The notes under the pieces: generated by a model | What the model was told of the DNA's origin: nothing | Seen by the model: only the letters and a program-made list of their open reading frames with translations | Databases searched by the model: none | Made by a program: the position numbers and the translations under genes | Shown: positions 1-8,391 of the stretch, piece after piece | How positions within the stretch are numbered: the stretch's first letter is position 1 | How the letters are laid out: every line of letters starts with the position of its first letter | Source: LD21 sp963715785 | GTDB taxonomy: Bacteria > Bacteroidota > Bacteroidia > Bacteroidales > VadinHA17 | NCBI GenBank assembly: GCA_963715785.1 | Contig: OY970276.1 | Coordinates: 1,922,001-1,986,000, forward strand | DNA length: 64,000 bases | Reading direction: 5' to 3'

Positions 1-1871
1 TCACCAAGCATTTGTGCCATTTTGATCAGTGCCTGGCAACCACCCAGAAACTGAGTTGCATCATACGCATCAGCGCCAAAAAGGACCAGGTTATCAAATG
101 TGTTCTTTACATCTTCCGGATGTCCTTCAGGGATACCATCGTTGTCAAAATCGAGTTTCAACAAAGATTCCAGACCGAACTTAAGGGTTTCCCAATTTGT
201 TTTAAGAAATTCGATATCGCCGGTGAATTTTACGTTGCGTAAAACACGCATCATCAGCTTGGGATATAGATCAACCCAGTAATTGTTATTATACCATGCA
301 TAATCACTCACATTGCGCAGGGGATGCCCTTTAGGCATTGCACCAACATCGTGAGCGACACTGCCTTTGGTTTTGAAATCATCACGGATTTGGGTCAGTG
401 ACGCACCTTCATATTCTTCATGATGTTCTTTAAAATGCAACTGGGCTGCAACAAACGAGGCGTGAAAATGATACCACCGGGGAGTAGGATCAACGGCCAG
501 TATGGAATCTATAAAGGCCTGGCACAAATCCTTTTCCACCTCCGGGAAAAGCATTAGTAATACCATCGAATACCAATCCACATCAGAAGGATCAATATAG
601 GCATAGTCAAAACATTCCAGGAATCGTGCTTGCTCTTTTCCTTTTTCATTCTCTATCCAGACAATAGCGTTCGATAAAGGGAAATGGAGTTCATTCAACA
701 TCAACCTTGTCAGACGAAATGCACCTTCGTTGTCATTCTGATAGGATGAAGTGGACGAAATGGTATCAAAAATCCGTTCCTGAATTGTCAATGTGCGATC
801 CCACCATTGCTTGTAACTGGTTAATGCGATCTTCGCCAAATCCAGAGTGCGTGTTTTCTCATCTTTGAAGTTTTTCAGGTATTTTCTGTCAAATGTCTTT
901 CCATCAATGTAATCCTGCACAGGATAATCAAGAACAATAGCGACAGGAATGGTCTTGGATTCGTTTGGTTTCAAAGTAAAAGTCAAACTGATAGCCGCTC
1001 CATAATCACTTCGATTAACTGGTCCCTTTTTTTCATAAAAACTACCATCTGCAGTTAAAAGCAGATCACCTGAGTATTTATTGAGACAGAAATAGGGTTG
1101 TGTATCCACTGATACACCTGGAACATCAGCAACTGCAATTGCCATTTTGTTTTGACTATCAGTGCTTCCAATAATTACGCCCCGAATACCGCCTGATGTG
1201 AACTCTTCATGCTTCTGCCTGTTGACTGCTGCAGTGCAAACAAAAACACTGTCCTGATCAGTAGGTTTAAGTTCTTTTTCCTGAAGATTCACCAGTGATG
1301 GCCTTGGCACAACAAGTGAGATTTCCTTCACCTCATTGCTTGTGTTTTCGACCACGAATTCCTCAACACCGAATGGCATCAGCGCTTGTTCCCCACCCGA
1401 AAGAAAAGGGGAAATCAATCTTCTGATAACTTTTACTTTTTCAAGTTTATAAGCAATCTCCAATGAAGGAGTGGCAATGGTCATGTATATGTTTTCTTTT
1501 GCAACCGGAGCCGGATAGTAATTATTAACTGCCGGTATATCATCAGGAAGTTCAGTTTCACCTGGAAGTTTCTGAGTTAGCATTATGCAGGTATCGTCGA
1601 TACGAATATATGGTGCTGATCCAAATTGAATCGCTGTCTGGTTCAACATGATAAGACGACCAGCGTTGTTCAGTCGATTATAAAGGCCGTATGGCGAAAC
1701 TCCGATTGAACAGGTCGGTGCGCCTTGAAGCGCCACAGTATGCGGAAACTGAAGACATTTGGACATGCCCTGGAAATGAACCGACATAAAGTTCTCTTCG
1801 TAGATCTTTGCAATCTGGGTACCCGTGATTGTATAGATATCCTGAATTTTAAAGGATGTTGATTTTGTCAT
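1..1871 (-). CDS. GH116 family glycoside hydrolase, 3' part cut off by the window edge
   Basis: The reading frame opens at the ATG at 1871 (MTKSTSFKIQD...) and stays open to base 1, so about 623 codons are visible and the C-terminus is outside. Two GH116 (beta-glucosidase/beta-xylosidase, glucosylceramidase-like) signatures are intact. The nucleophile block RFLECFDYAYIDPSDVDWY has Glu near residue 419. The acid/base block NTFDNLVLFGADAYDA has Asp near residue 593. An N-terminal beta-rich domain precedes the (alpha/alpha)6 barrel, as usual for the family. There is no signal peptide, so it probably acts in the cytosol on oligosaccharides imported by the GPH symporter. It is the last visible gene of the xylan operon, 61 bp after the intracellular GH3. 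Substrate (xyloside versus glucoside) is inferred from the neighbours only. Confidence 0.85.
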   Translation of the reverse strand, partial: MTKSTSFKIQDIYTITGTQIAKIYEENFMSVHFQGMSKCLQFPHTVALQGAPTCSIGVSPYGLYNRLNNAGRLIMLNQTAIQFGSAPYIRIDDTCIMLTQKLPGETELPDDIPAVNNYYPAPVAKENIYMTIATPSLEIAYKLEKVKVIRRLISPFLSGGEQALMPFGVEEFVVENTSNEVKEISLVVPRPSLVNLQEKELKPTDQDSVFVCTAAVNRQKHEEFTSGGIRGVIIGSTDSQNKMAIAVADVPGVSVDTQPYFCLNKYSGDLLLTADGSFYEKKGPVNRSDYGAAISLTFTLKPNESKTIPVAIVLDYPVQDYIDGKTFDRKYLKNFKDEKTRTLDLAKIALTSYKQWWDRTLTIQERIFDTISSTSSYQNDNEGAFRLTRLMLNELHFPLSNAIVWIENEKGKEQARFLECFDYAYIDPSDVDWYSMVLLMLFPEVEKDLCQAFIDSILAVDPTPRWYHFHASFVAAQLHFKEHHEEYEGASLTQIRDDFKTKGSVAHDVGAMPKGHPLRNVSDYAWYNNNYWVDLYPKLMMRVLRNVKFTGDIEFLKTNWETLKFGLESLLKLDFDNDGIPEGHPEDVKNTFDNLVLFGADAYDATQFLGGCQALIKMAQMLG

Positions 1872-1932
1872 TTTATTCTCGTATTACCAGAAGTCCTAAC
1901 ATTTTCCTCCCCAAATATGTCCTTTTTTCTTC

Positions 1933-3732
1933 TCAGTTGACTTTTCTGGTAGCAGGAGTTTGTTCTTCCGGCATATTTTTTTCAGCGCTTAGATCAATCG
2001 GCATCTTTGTTGTTGGATAAGGTTTAATAGTCCCCCAAAGAAGATCAACAGAAGCCCTGATAGAATCAGGAGTGCCGGAGAAATTACAAACTACTGCATC
2101 GGCCACAGTTGTGGTACCTTTGCGATATGGGAAGTTGGTTACAACAACCACGTCCTTGCCAGCTGTTTTTAGCGCTTTGATCAGGTGAGTGTTATTTCCC
2201 CGTTTCTCAATACGGGCGTAGTAATTTGTCATCACAACCAGATCCGCATCTTTTGCCAGTCTCAATGTTTCTTCAATTTCTTCTTCTTCAGCATGAAAAC
2301 CAGTATCATCCAAAATCAGATTGGTAGAATGTTTGGTCATCTGTTCACAGAACATATGAGCATGGCTGTATAGATCTTTTCCTAAAAACTCATATGGGAT
2401 AGTTTGCTCAACCACAAGGATTTTCTTGTCTTTTCTTAATGGCAACAGCTTTTTATCATCGCGAACAATCAGCAATGCCTTGTGAGCTACTTCCCATGAA
2501 AAGTCAATGTTTTCTTTACTCCTGACAATTGCTGCAGTTTCTTTCGGATCCATTTTACCTGCTTTTTTAAACAGACCCTGGTCATACTTTCTGTTGAGCA
2601 ACCTACGGACTGCATCGTCTACACGTTCTTCAGAAAGTTCGCCGTTTTCAACAGCCTGTTTAATACCAAACAGGCATTGCGAACGGGATTCATCGTCAGC
2701 CTTTAATAGAATGGTGTCCACACCGGCTTTAATCGCCATAGCGCATGCTAGTGGAAGTGGCCATTTTTTAAGGATCGCGGCCATACCGATTGCGTCTGAA
2801 ACAATTATACCCTTAAATCCCATTTCTCCTCTCAGAAGATCGGTAAGAATTTTTTTCGAAAGGGTTGCAGGGTATTCTTCATCATACGCAGGGTAAATCG
2901 TATGAGCTGTCATAAGAGCGGATGCACCTGCATCTACACCTGCCTGAAATGCTGCTAATTCAACTTCTTGCATGCGTTTTTTATTTCCACGGCAGACATC
3001 AAGCACGTCATGCGCATCAGTTGCTGAATCACCACGGCCAGCGAAATGCTTGATTGTTGCGGTAATACCTGCATCCTCATAACCACGGACTGTTGCTGCG
3101 ATGAACTTTGCTATAACCTTAGGATTGTCACCAAATGAACGAACACCGATTTCGGGATTTAACGGATTAATATTTACATCACAGACTGGATGATAGAACT
3201 GGGTTACTCCCATAGCAGCCATCTGCCGGCCCATCAGGTTTGCGATTTTATAGGCCAGATCTACATCGCCAATGGCTGTGATACCCATTGGGGGAATAAA
3301 CTGAAGAACACCACCGGCTGTGTAATCGTTCTTAAAATCTCCTTCCATATCGATTGTAATGTGAAGTGGAATTCCCGAATCCCTGTTCATAGCTATTTCC
3401 TGAAGTTTGTTGAGCGCCTCAGTGAGCTCCTCAGGCCTGACGCTCACACCATAGGCGCGAGACTCGAACCAGGTATGCGCGATGTCGAAATAATCAGCTG
3501 GTTTTTTGAAGTTGGGATCGACTTGAGAACGTCCCCAATATAGATTTTTGCATGTTTCCAGTGCGTATGGTTCCAGGCACACCCCGCCTGCTTGCAGTTT
3601 CGTGATCTGTTCAATCCCTGAAGGAGTCAGATAGGCACCTCGCCATGTGAATGTGAGTAGCTGGCCGCATTTCTCCAGAAGGCTCATTTTCGCGATTTTC
3701 GCTGCGATAAAATCATCTTTTTCTTTTGACAT
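1933..3732 (-). CDS. GH3 family beta-glycosidase without signal peptide
   Basis: A 599-residue GH3 enzyme. The TIM-barrel domain carries KHFAGRGDSATDAHD (about residues 229-243), which matches the KH(F/I)xGxG...DxH signature of the NagZ-type GH3 branch, where the Asp-His dyad acts as the acid/base. The nucleophile Asp is in IIVSDAIGM near residue 312. A C-terminal alpha/beta sandwich follows (about 410-560). The start is charged and lacks a signal peptide (MSKEKDDFIAAKIAKM), so a cytosolic location is likely. In this operon it would release monosaccharides from imported oligosaccharides; beta-xylosidase or beta-glucosidase activity is inferred from context. NagZ-like N-acetylhexosaminidase activity cannot be excluded, because the His dyad is shared. 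Confidence 0.88.
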   Translation of the reverse strand: MSKEKDDFIAAKIAKMSLLEKCGQLLTFTWRGAYLTPSGIEQITKLQAGGVCLEPYALETCKNLYWGRSQVDPNFKKPADYFDIAHTWFESRAYGVSVRPEELTEALNKLQEIAMNRDSGIPLHITIDMEGDFKNDYTAGGVLQFIPPMGITAIGDVDLAYKIANLMGRQMAAMGVTQFYHPVCDVNINPLNPEIGVRSFGDNPKVIAKFIAATVRGYEDAGITATIKHFAGRGDSATDAHDVLDVCRGNKKRMQEVELAAFQAGVDAGASALMTAHTIYPAYDEEYPATLSKKILTDLLRGEMGFKGIIVSDAIGMAAILKKWPLPLACAMAIKAGVDTILLKADDESRSQCLFGIKQAVENGELSEERVDDAVRRLLNRKYDQGLFKKAGKMDPKETAAIVRSKENIDFSWEVAHKALLIVRDDKKLLPLRKDKKILVVEQTIPYEFLGKDLYSHAHMFCEQMTKHSTNLILDDTGFHAEEEEIEETLRLAKDADLVVMTNYYARIEKRGNNTHLIKALKTAGKDVVVVTNFPYRKGTTTVADAVVCNFSGTPDSIRASVDLLWGTIKPYPTTKMPIDLSAEKNMPEEQTPATRKVN

Positions 3733-3808
3733 TGTGTATCTCCTTATAACATATTAGGTAGTAAATTTCAGTAATTTATTCAATAGAAATCATTATCTAA
3801 AAACTTCT

Positions 3809-4948
3809 TCATTTTTCAGACTTATAATTTTCTGCCATTTTAATCATTTCATCAACCACGCTCTTGGGCTGGTTATTGCGGTCGAAAAGTACAGGATAAT
3901 CCTTTCTGCCGCGGATCGGGAAATTGTTTAACCAGCTTACGGCATCGTTCAATCCCCAGACAGTGACACGATCAATTACATCATTGTACTTAAGGAAGAG
4001 TCCGAACATATCAAGTACGCGTTTGTTCCACTTTTGCTGAACAGAGTCGGGCACGGCTTCACGATAAGGATCCATTTCCCTGGAATAAGTGAAATTGGTT
4101 GAAATGTTTGCCCCGGAATACGGACTGGGAAGAATAGAAATATCCCATTCGGTAATAAGTATTTTCACACCGGCGGCTTTAAGTTTCTTAAAACTGGTTT
4201 CTGTGGCGTCAAGCGTAGGGCTATCCATGTGCATATGTGCTTGCGAACCAACCGCATCAATTCTGCACCCGGCAGCCTTGAGTTCTTTTACCAGTTCCGC
4301 TATAGCCTCGCATTTTGCCGGAGTTTCTACATTATAATCGTTATAGTACAATTCTGCATTGGGGTCGGCTTCATGAGCAAACTGGAAAGCATATTTGATG
4401 AAATCCTTGCCCAAAATATGGTAGAACTTGCTATTGCGGTATGTGCCATTGTCTTCAAAAGCTTCGTTGACAACGTCCCAGCCTTTTATCCGGCCTTTAT
4501 AACGACCCACAATTGTATAGATGTGCTGACGAATACGTTCTTTCAGAACTTCAGAAGTGACATCTTTTCCACTGTTATCAATAAAGAACCAGTTGGCTAT
4601 CTGGGAATGCCAGATAAGACAATGCCCGGTTACAACCTGCTTGTTTTTTTCTCCAAAGGCTACAACTTTGTCCGCATCTGCCCACTCGTATTTGTTTTCT
4701 TCGGGATGGATAAGTTGGGGCTTCATACAGTTTTCGGCAACAATTGCATTGAATTCTTTAGCAATCAATTCTGATTCTTTGGGATTTACGCCATTAACTT
4801 GTTGCATATTAACAGCTACACCAAAAAGAAATTTTCCTTTAGTAGCATCAGCTAATGTATTTTGCGCCATAGTGTGTATGTTTGGCAGAATAATAATAGC
4901 AATTATTGCAAAAATAGTCTTGATTTTCATTTTTTTCGATTTGGTCAA
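3809..4948 (-). CDS. GH10 endo-1,4-beta-xylanase, secreted
   Basis: A 379-residue single-domain GH10 xylanase that cuts the beta-1,4-xylan backbone by a retaining mechanism. The signal peptide covers about residues 7-29 (KIKTIFAIIAIIILP...TMAQ) with no lipobox, so it should be periplasmic or released. The acid/base Glu is in GWDVVNEAFED near residue 162 and the nucleophile Glu is in KILITEWDIS near residue 265. The family motif HCLIWHSQ is also present. Length matches a lone catalytic domain with no CBM. A second in-frame ATG at codon 7 is an equally good start. It lies 14 bp downstream of the GPH transporter gene in the same operon. Confidence 0.95.
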   Translation of the reverse strand: MTKSKKMKIKTIFAIIAIIILPNIHTMAQNTLADATKGKFLFGVAVNMQQVNGVNPKESELIAKEFNAIVAENCMKPQLIHPEENKYEWADADKVVAFGEKNKQVVTGHCLIWHSQIANWFFIDNSGKDVTSEVLKERIRQHIYTIVGRYKGRIKGWDVVNEAFEDNGTYRNSKFYHILGKDFIKYAFQFAHEADPNAELYYNDYNVETPAKCEAIAELVKELKAAGCRIDAVGSQAHMHMDSPTLDATETSFKKLKAAGVKILITEWDISILPSPYSGANISTNFTYSREMDPYREAVPDSVQQKWNKRVLDMFGLFLKYNDVIDRVTVWGLNDAVSWLNNFPIRGRKDYPVLFDRNNQPKSVVDEMIKMAENYKSEK

Positions 4949-4962
4949 TTAAGATCATCTAT

Positions 4963-6423
4963 TCATACTTTTGCCCTTCTGGCCTTCAGGTCTGTCTCAA
5001 TTTTTACTTCCATTTTCTTATCAATAACATAGAAGAACAGCAACCCTACACCTAATATGAAGGGGATTGAAGGATATATGCTGACAAGCATTTTTGCTCC
5101 GGCGGCGACAGTATCAGGTTGAATAATTGCCTGCCCTGCTACTGCACTTTGTTTAGGAATGTAGCCATATAAACCCAGAATCCACGCAACCAGAGCGCCT
5201 CCGATAGAAAGGCCTGCTTTTAGACCTACCATCATTGCAGAGAAGATTATTGCAGTTGCCCTGCGATTTGTTTTCCATTCAGAATAATCAGCAACATCAG
5301 CAATCATCGCCCATAGTATCGGGATGGTAATTCCATATGAAAACCCATGCAATATCTGTGAAACAAACATCAGGATTACATTATCGGGTTTGAAAAAGAT
5401 AAAGATCAGAACAAAAATGGTTGCAGTGAGAAGGCCATATTTGTAAACATCACGTTTGCCATATTTATCTGCAAGGCCTTTTGAAAATGAAATACCAACA
5501 ATCATAAAGATAATGCCGCCGGCATTAAACAAACCAAATCCCGCTGCAACCGGATCTGATCCAAAGAAAGTAATACCTACAGCAGATAAATCAGAAATAA
5601 GTGGACTGATTAAATCAGTGAGTGCCTGCTTATCTACATAATTATTAAAATAATACACATAGGCACCCCCTTTCATCGCCAGGGTTATGAAAACCAGTAT
5701 TGTTAAGACGAGCATTATTAACCAGGGCCTGTTTTTCGAAAGATCAGACAGATCATCTTTAATCGATGATTTTTGCTCCAAACGCGGAATAATGCGCTCT
5801 CTTGTTGTCAAAAAAGTTATAAGCAGCATGATTGTTCCAATCGCAGCCAGCCATGTCATTACTGCTTCAATTCCCACCGCTTTGTCTCCTTTGCCTGCAT
5901 ATTCAATAATTGGAAGCATAAAAACCTGTACAAAAAACTGGGCGAACATAACTGCGACAAACCGGTATGATGAAATGCTGTTTCTTTCTCCCATGTCACC
6001 TGTCAGTACACCGCTCAGAGCTGCATATGGAAGGTTACTTGAAGCGTACATGAGCAACAGAAGGGTATAAGTTACAGCGGCGTAGATTAATTTTCCTTTG
6101 TATGAAAAATCCGGTGTCGAAAATGCCAGAAGCGCAATAACTCCCAGAGGGATAGCTGTGAATAAAATCCAGGGCCGGAATTTGCCCCATTTCGAACGTG
6201 TCCGGTCAGCCAATAATCCGATTATCGGATTAAATATGAATGCGGCAACTAAGCCGACCGAAAGCATTATAATTGAGGCATCTGTATTCTTTAGCCCATA
6301 AATATCGGTATAGAAATAAGCCAGATAAGTAATTAACGTCTGGAAAACCAGGTTTGCAGCAAGGTCCCCAAGGCTATACCCTATTTTTTCGAATACTGAG
6401 ATTTTTTGAGAGGTTTGACTCAT
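4963..6423 (-). CDS. GPH-family (MFS) glycoside:cation symporter
   Basis: A 486-residue inner-membrane protein with about twelve hydrophobic segments. It resembles the glycoside-pentoside-hexuronide family (XynP/XylP/MelB type): the N-terminal stretch KIGYSLGDLAANLVFQ and the loop GLLADRTRSKWGKFRPW (about 69-85) are the family's hallmark motif. A second cytoplasmic motif (SKGLADKYGKRDVYK) sits near residue 320. Its place between esterase/xylosidase genes and GH10 suggests import of xylo-oligosaccharides with Na+ or H+. Spacing to both neighbours is under 25 bp, so translation is probably coupled within one transcript. Confidence 0.92.
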   Translation of the reverse strand: MSQTSQKISVFEKIGYSLGDLAANLVFQTLITYLAYFYTDIYGLKNTDASIIMLSVGLVAAFIFNPIIGLLADRTRSKWGKFRPWILFTAIPLGVIALLAFSTPDFSYKGKLIYAAVTYTLLLLMYASSNLPYAALSGVLTGDMGERNSISSYRFVAVMFAQFFVQVFMLPIIEYAGKGDKAVGIEAVMTWLAAIGTIMLLITFLTTRERIIPRLEQKSSIKDDLSDLSKNRPWLIMLVLTILVFITLAMKGGAYVYYFNNYVDKQALTDLISPLISDLSAVGITFFGSDPVAAGFGLFNAGGIIFMIVGISFSKGLADKYGKRDVYKYGLLTATIFVLIFIFFKPDNVILMFVSQILHGFSYGITIPILWAMIADVADYSEWKTNRRATAIIFSAMMVGLKAGLSIGGALVAWILGLYGYIPKQSAVAGQAIIQPDTVAAGAKMLVSIYPSIPFILGVGLLFFYVIDKKMEVKIETDLKARRAKV

Positions 6424-6446
6424 TTTAGTAGTTTATTAAGGATTGG

Positions 6447-8372
6447 CTATTTAAACAAAAGTTGGGCAAAATTAAACAGGTTATTTCTCCAGACGGGCCA
6501 TGTATGTCCGCCGGGATATTCGCTATATGTGTATTTAATATTCATTTCATCGAATTTTGAAAGCATTATTTTGCAGTTTTTATAGGCAATATCCTGAGGT
6601 CCGCCAATGGAAATCCAAAACTGTCTCAGATCAGAATTTATTTTATCGGAATTCCTGCTCATGAAATTGTACTGCGTGTTGGCCAGATCTTCCTGCATAG
6701 ACGGGATCCACCCAGAGCTAAAAACACCTAAGTATGAAAATAGATCTGTATTATTAATTCCCGTATAGAGAGTTTGTATGCCACCCATAGATAAACCGGC
6801 GAGTGCACGATTTTTAGAATCTGTTTCGACACGGAAATTTTTTTCCACAAAAGGAATTACCGATTGCTTCAATTCAGCAGTGAAGGCTTTCAGCATATTT
6901 TCACCAAAACCATTTCCCCCGGTAGAAAAATTGCCGTCCATCATTACTATTAGCATAGGTTTTGCTTTTTTTTCTGCAATAAGATTGTCCATGATTATGT
7001 CTGTTTTCCCTTGTTCAGCCCAGCCTCTTTCATCCTCGCCACCACCGTGCAACAGATACAAAACAGGGTATTTTTCGCTGGTATTCACATCATAACCGGC
7101 CGGGGTGTAAATGAAGAAACGGCGCCAGTTTCTTGTTACTTCAGAGAAATATCGCTTAATGCGTATGTCGCCATGCGGTACATCTTTTAATGTATAATAA
7201 CCATCGCCTTTAAAAGGAACTTCTATACAACTTGCCATTCGTCCCATACCATAAAAAGCTTCGCTTGACGGGTCGCAAACTGCCAATCCATCAATTATTA
7301 ATGAGTAATAGTGAATACCTTCGCTTAATGAATCCGTTGTTACACTCCAGATTCCGTTGCTACTTTTTACCATATCGTATTTCCTGACCAAATCAAGTTG
7401 CACTTTTTGTGCATCAGGCGCTTTAATTTGAAATAGAGCCCTGCCATCAGGCTTAATCTGAGGGTATTTAGAACTTCTTACATTAGTTGAAGCCGGAGTT
7501 CCAAGAACACTATATTTATTGAAAGAAGAGGCATCAACAGGTTTGAAAAGAAGTTGGGAAAACATATATAAATCATTTTTCCAGACTTTGAAGTCGTGAA
7601 TACCTGGTTCAATGTAAAAAATGTGAGGGACGTCTTTCACAACAAGATAATCGTGAGTGCGCTGGCTGAAACTTATCAGACCATCATTATCACCGCATGA
7701 GATCCAGAGCACTTTTAGCTTTTTCTTTGCTTCATCCGGATCCGGCACTAATAATTCCGGGGCTTTTGTATTTGGCGCAGAAGAAAAACCTCCTATCCAT
7801 GAAAATTTATCAAGGTTGCCAAGACCGAAATTCAGTGATTGTCCTCCACCCATCGATAAACCGGCAATTGCCCTGCTTTCACGGTCAGTAAGTACCGGAT
7901 ATTTTTTCTCGACAAATGGAATTAAATCATTTAGCAAGTCTTTCTCAAAAGTAGCGAATGCCTCCACCTTATCCGATGCCATAATATTTCCTGTTGCCCG
8001 GTCGTCTTTCATAGCACGGCCGTTTGGCATGATCACAATCATTGGCTGTAATTTATTTTCAGCGTACAGGTTATCCAGAATGATCTGAGGCTGACCCCCT
8101 TTCAGCCATTCTTTTTCGTCGCCACCAATGCCGTGTAAAAGATATAGTACCGGATATTTTCTGGCTTTAGTATAAAAAGGAGGAGTATAAACCAGCGCTT
8201 TTCGTTTCGTACCAACTGTTTTCGAATAATATACAATGGTGTCAATTTTCCCTTTTTTTATTTCGTTACGGGAAGAATCAAAGCCAGCTGGAGAATGATT
8301 TATAAAATTCTGGCTTTTAGCCTGAAAGCCTGCTGCTATTGCTAATGTTATTATAAATAGTATTTTTTTCAT
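6447..8372 (-). CDS. Double CE1 carbohydrate esterase (feruloyl/acetyl xylan esterase type)
   Basis: A 641-residue secreted protein with two complete CE1 alpha/beta-hydrolase domains and an immunoglobulin-like CBM48/E-set module between them. Domain 1 (about 45-280) has oxyanion motif VLYLLHGIGGDEKEW, nucleophile Ser in AGLSMGGG (near 174) and His in GIHDFKVW. The linker module (about 300-400) includes PQIKPDGRALFQIKAPDAQ. Domain 2 (about 400-641) has VLYLLHGGGEDERGW, Ser in AGLSMGGI (near 524) and His in GGHTWPVW. Both triads look intact. The signal peptide is at the N-terminus (ends SQNF). The likely role is removing ferulate or acetyl groups from arabinoxylan. The two halves differ in sequence, which suggests different ester specificities. 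Confidence 0.9.
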   Translation of the reverse strand: MKKILFIITLAIAAGFQAKSQNFINHSPAGFDSSRNEIKKGKIDTIVYYSKTVGTKRKALVYTPPFYTKARKYPVLYLLHGIGGDEKEWLKGGQPQIILDNLYAENKLQPMIVIMPNGRAMKDDRATGNIMASDKVEAFATFEKDLLNDLIPFVEKKYPVLTDRESRAIAGLSMGGGQSLNFGLGNLDKFSWIGGFSSAPNTKAPELLVPDPDEAKKKLKVLWISCGDNDGLISFSQRTHDYLVVKDVPHIFYIEPGIHDFKVWKNDLYMFSQLLFKPVDASSFNKYSVLGTPASTNVRSSKYPQIKPDGRALFQIKAPDAQKVQLDLVRKYDMVKSSNGIWSVTTDSLSEGIHYYSLIIDGLAVCDPSSEAFYGMGRMASCIEVPFKGDGYYTLKDVPHGDIRIKRYFSEVTRNWRRFFIYTPAGYDVNTSEKYPVLYLLHGGGEDERGWAEQGKTDIIMDNLIAEKKAKPMLIVMMDGNFSTGGNGFGENMLKAFTAELKQSVIPFVEKNFRVETDSKNRALAGLSMGGIQTLYTGINNTDLFSYLGVFSSGWIPSMQEDLANTQYNFMSRNSDKINSDLRQFWISIGGPQDIAYKNCKIMLSKFDEMNIKYTYSEYPGGHTWPVWRNNLFNFAQLLFK

Positions 8373-8391
8373 CTTATTCTGATAATGCCTG

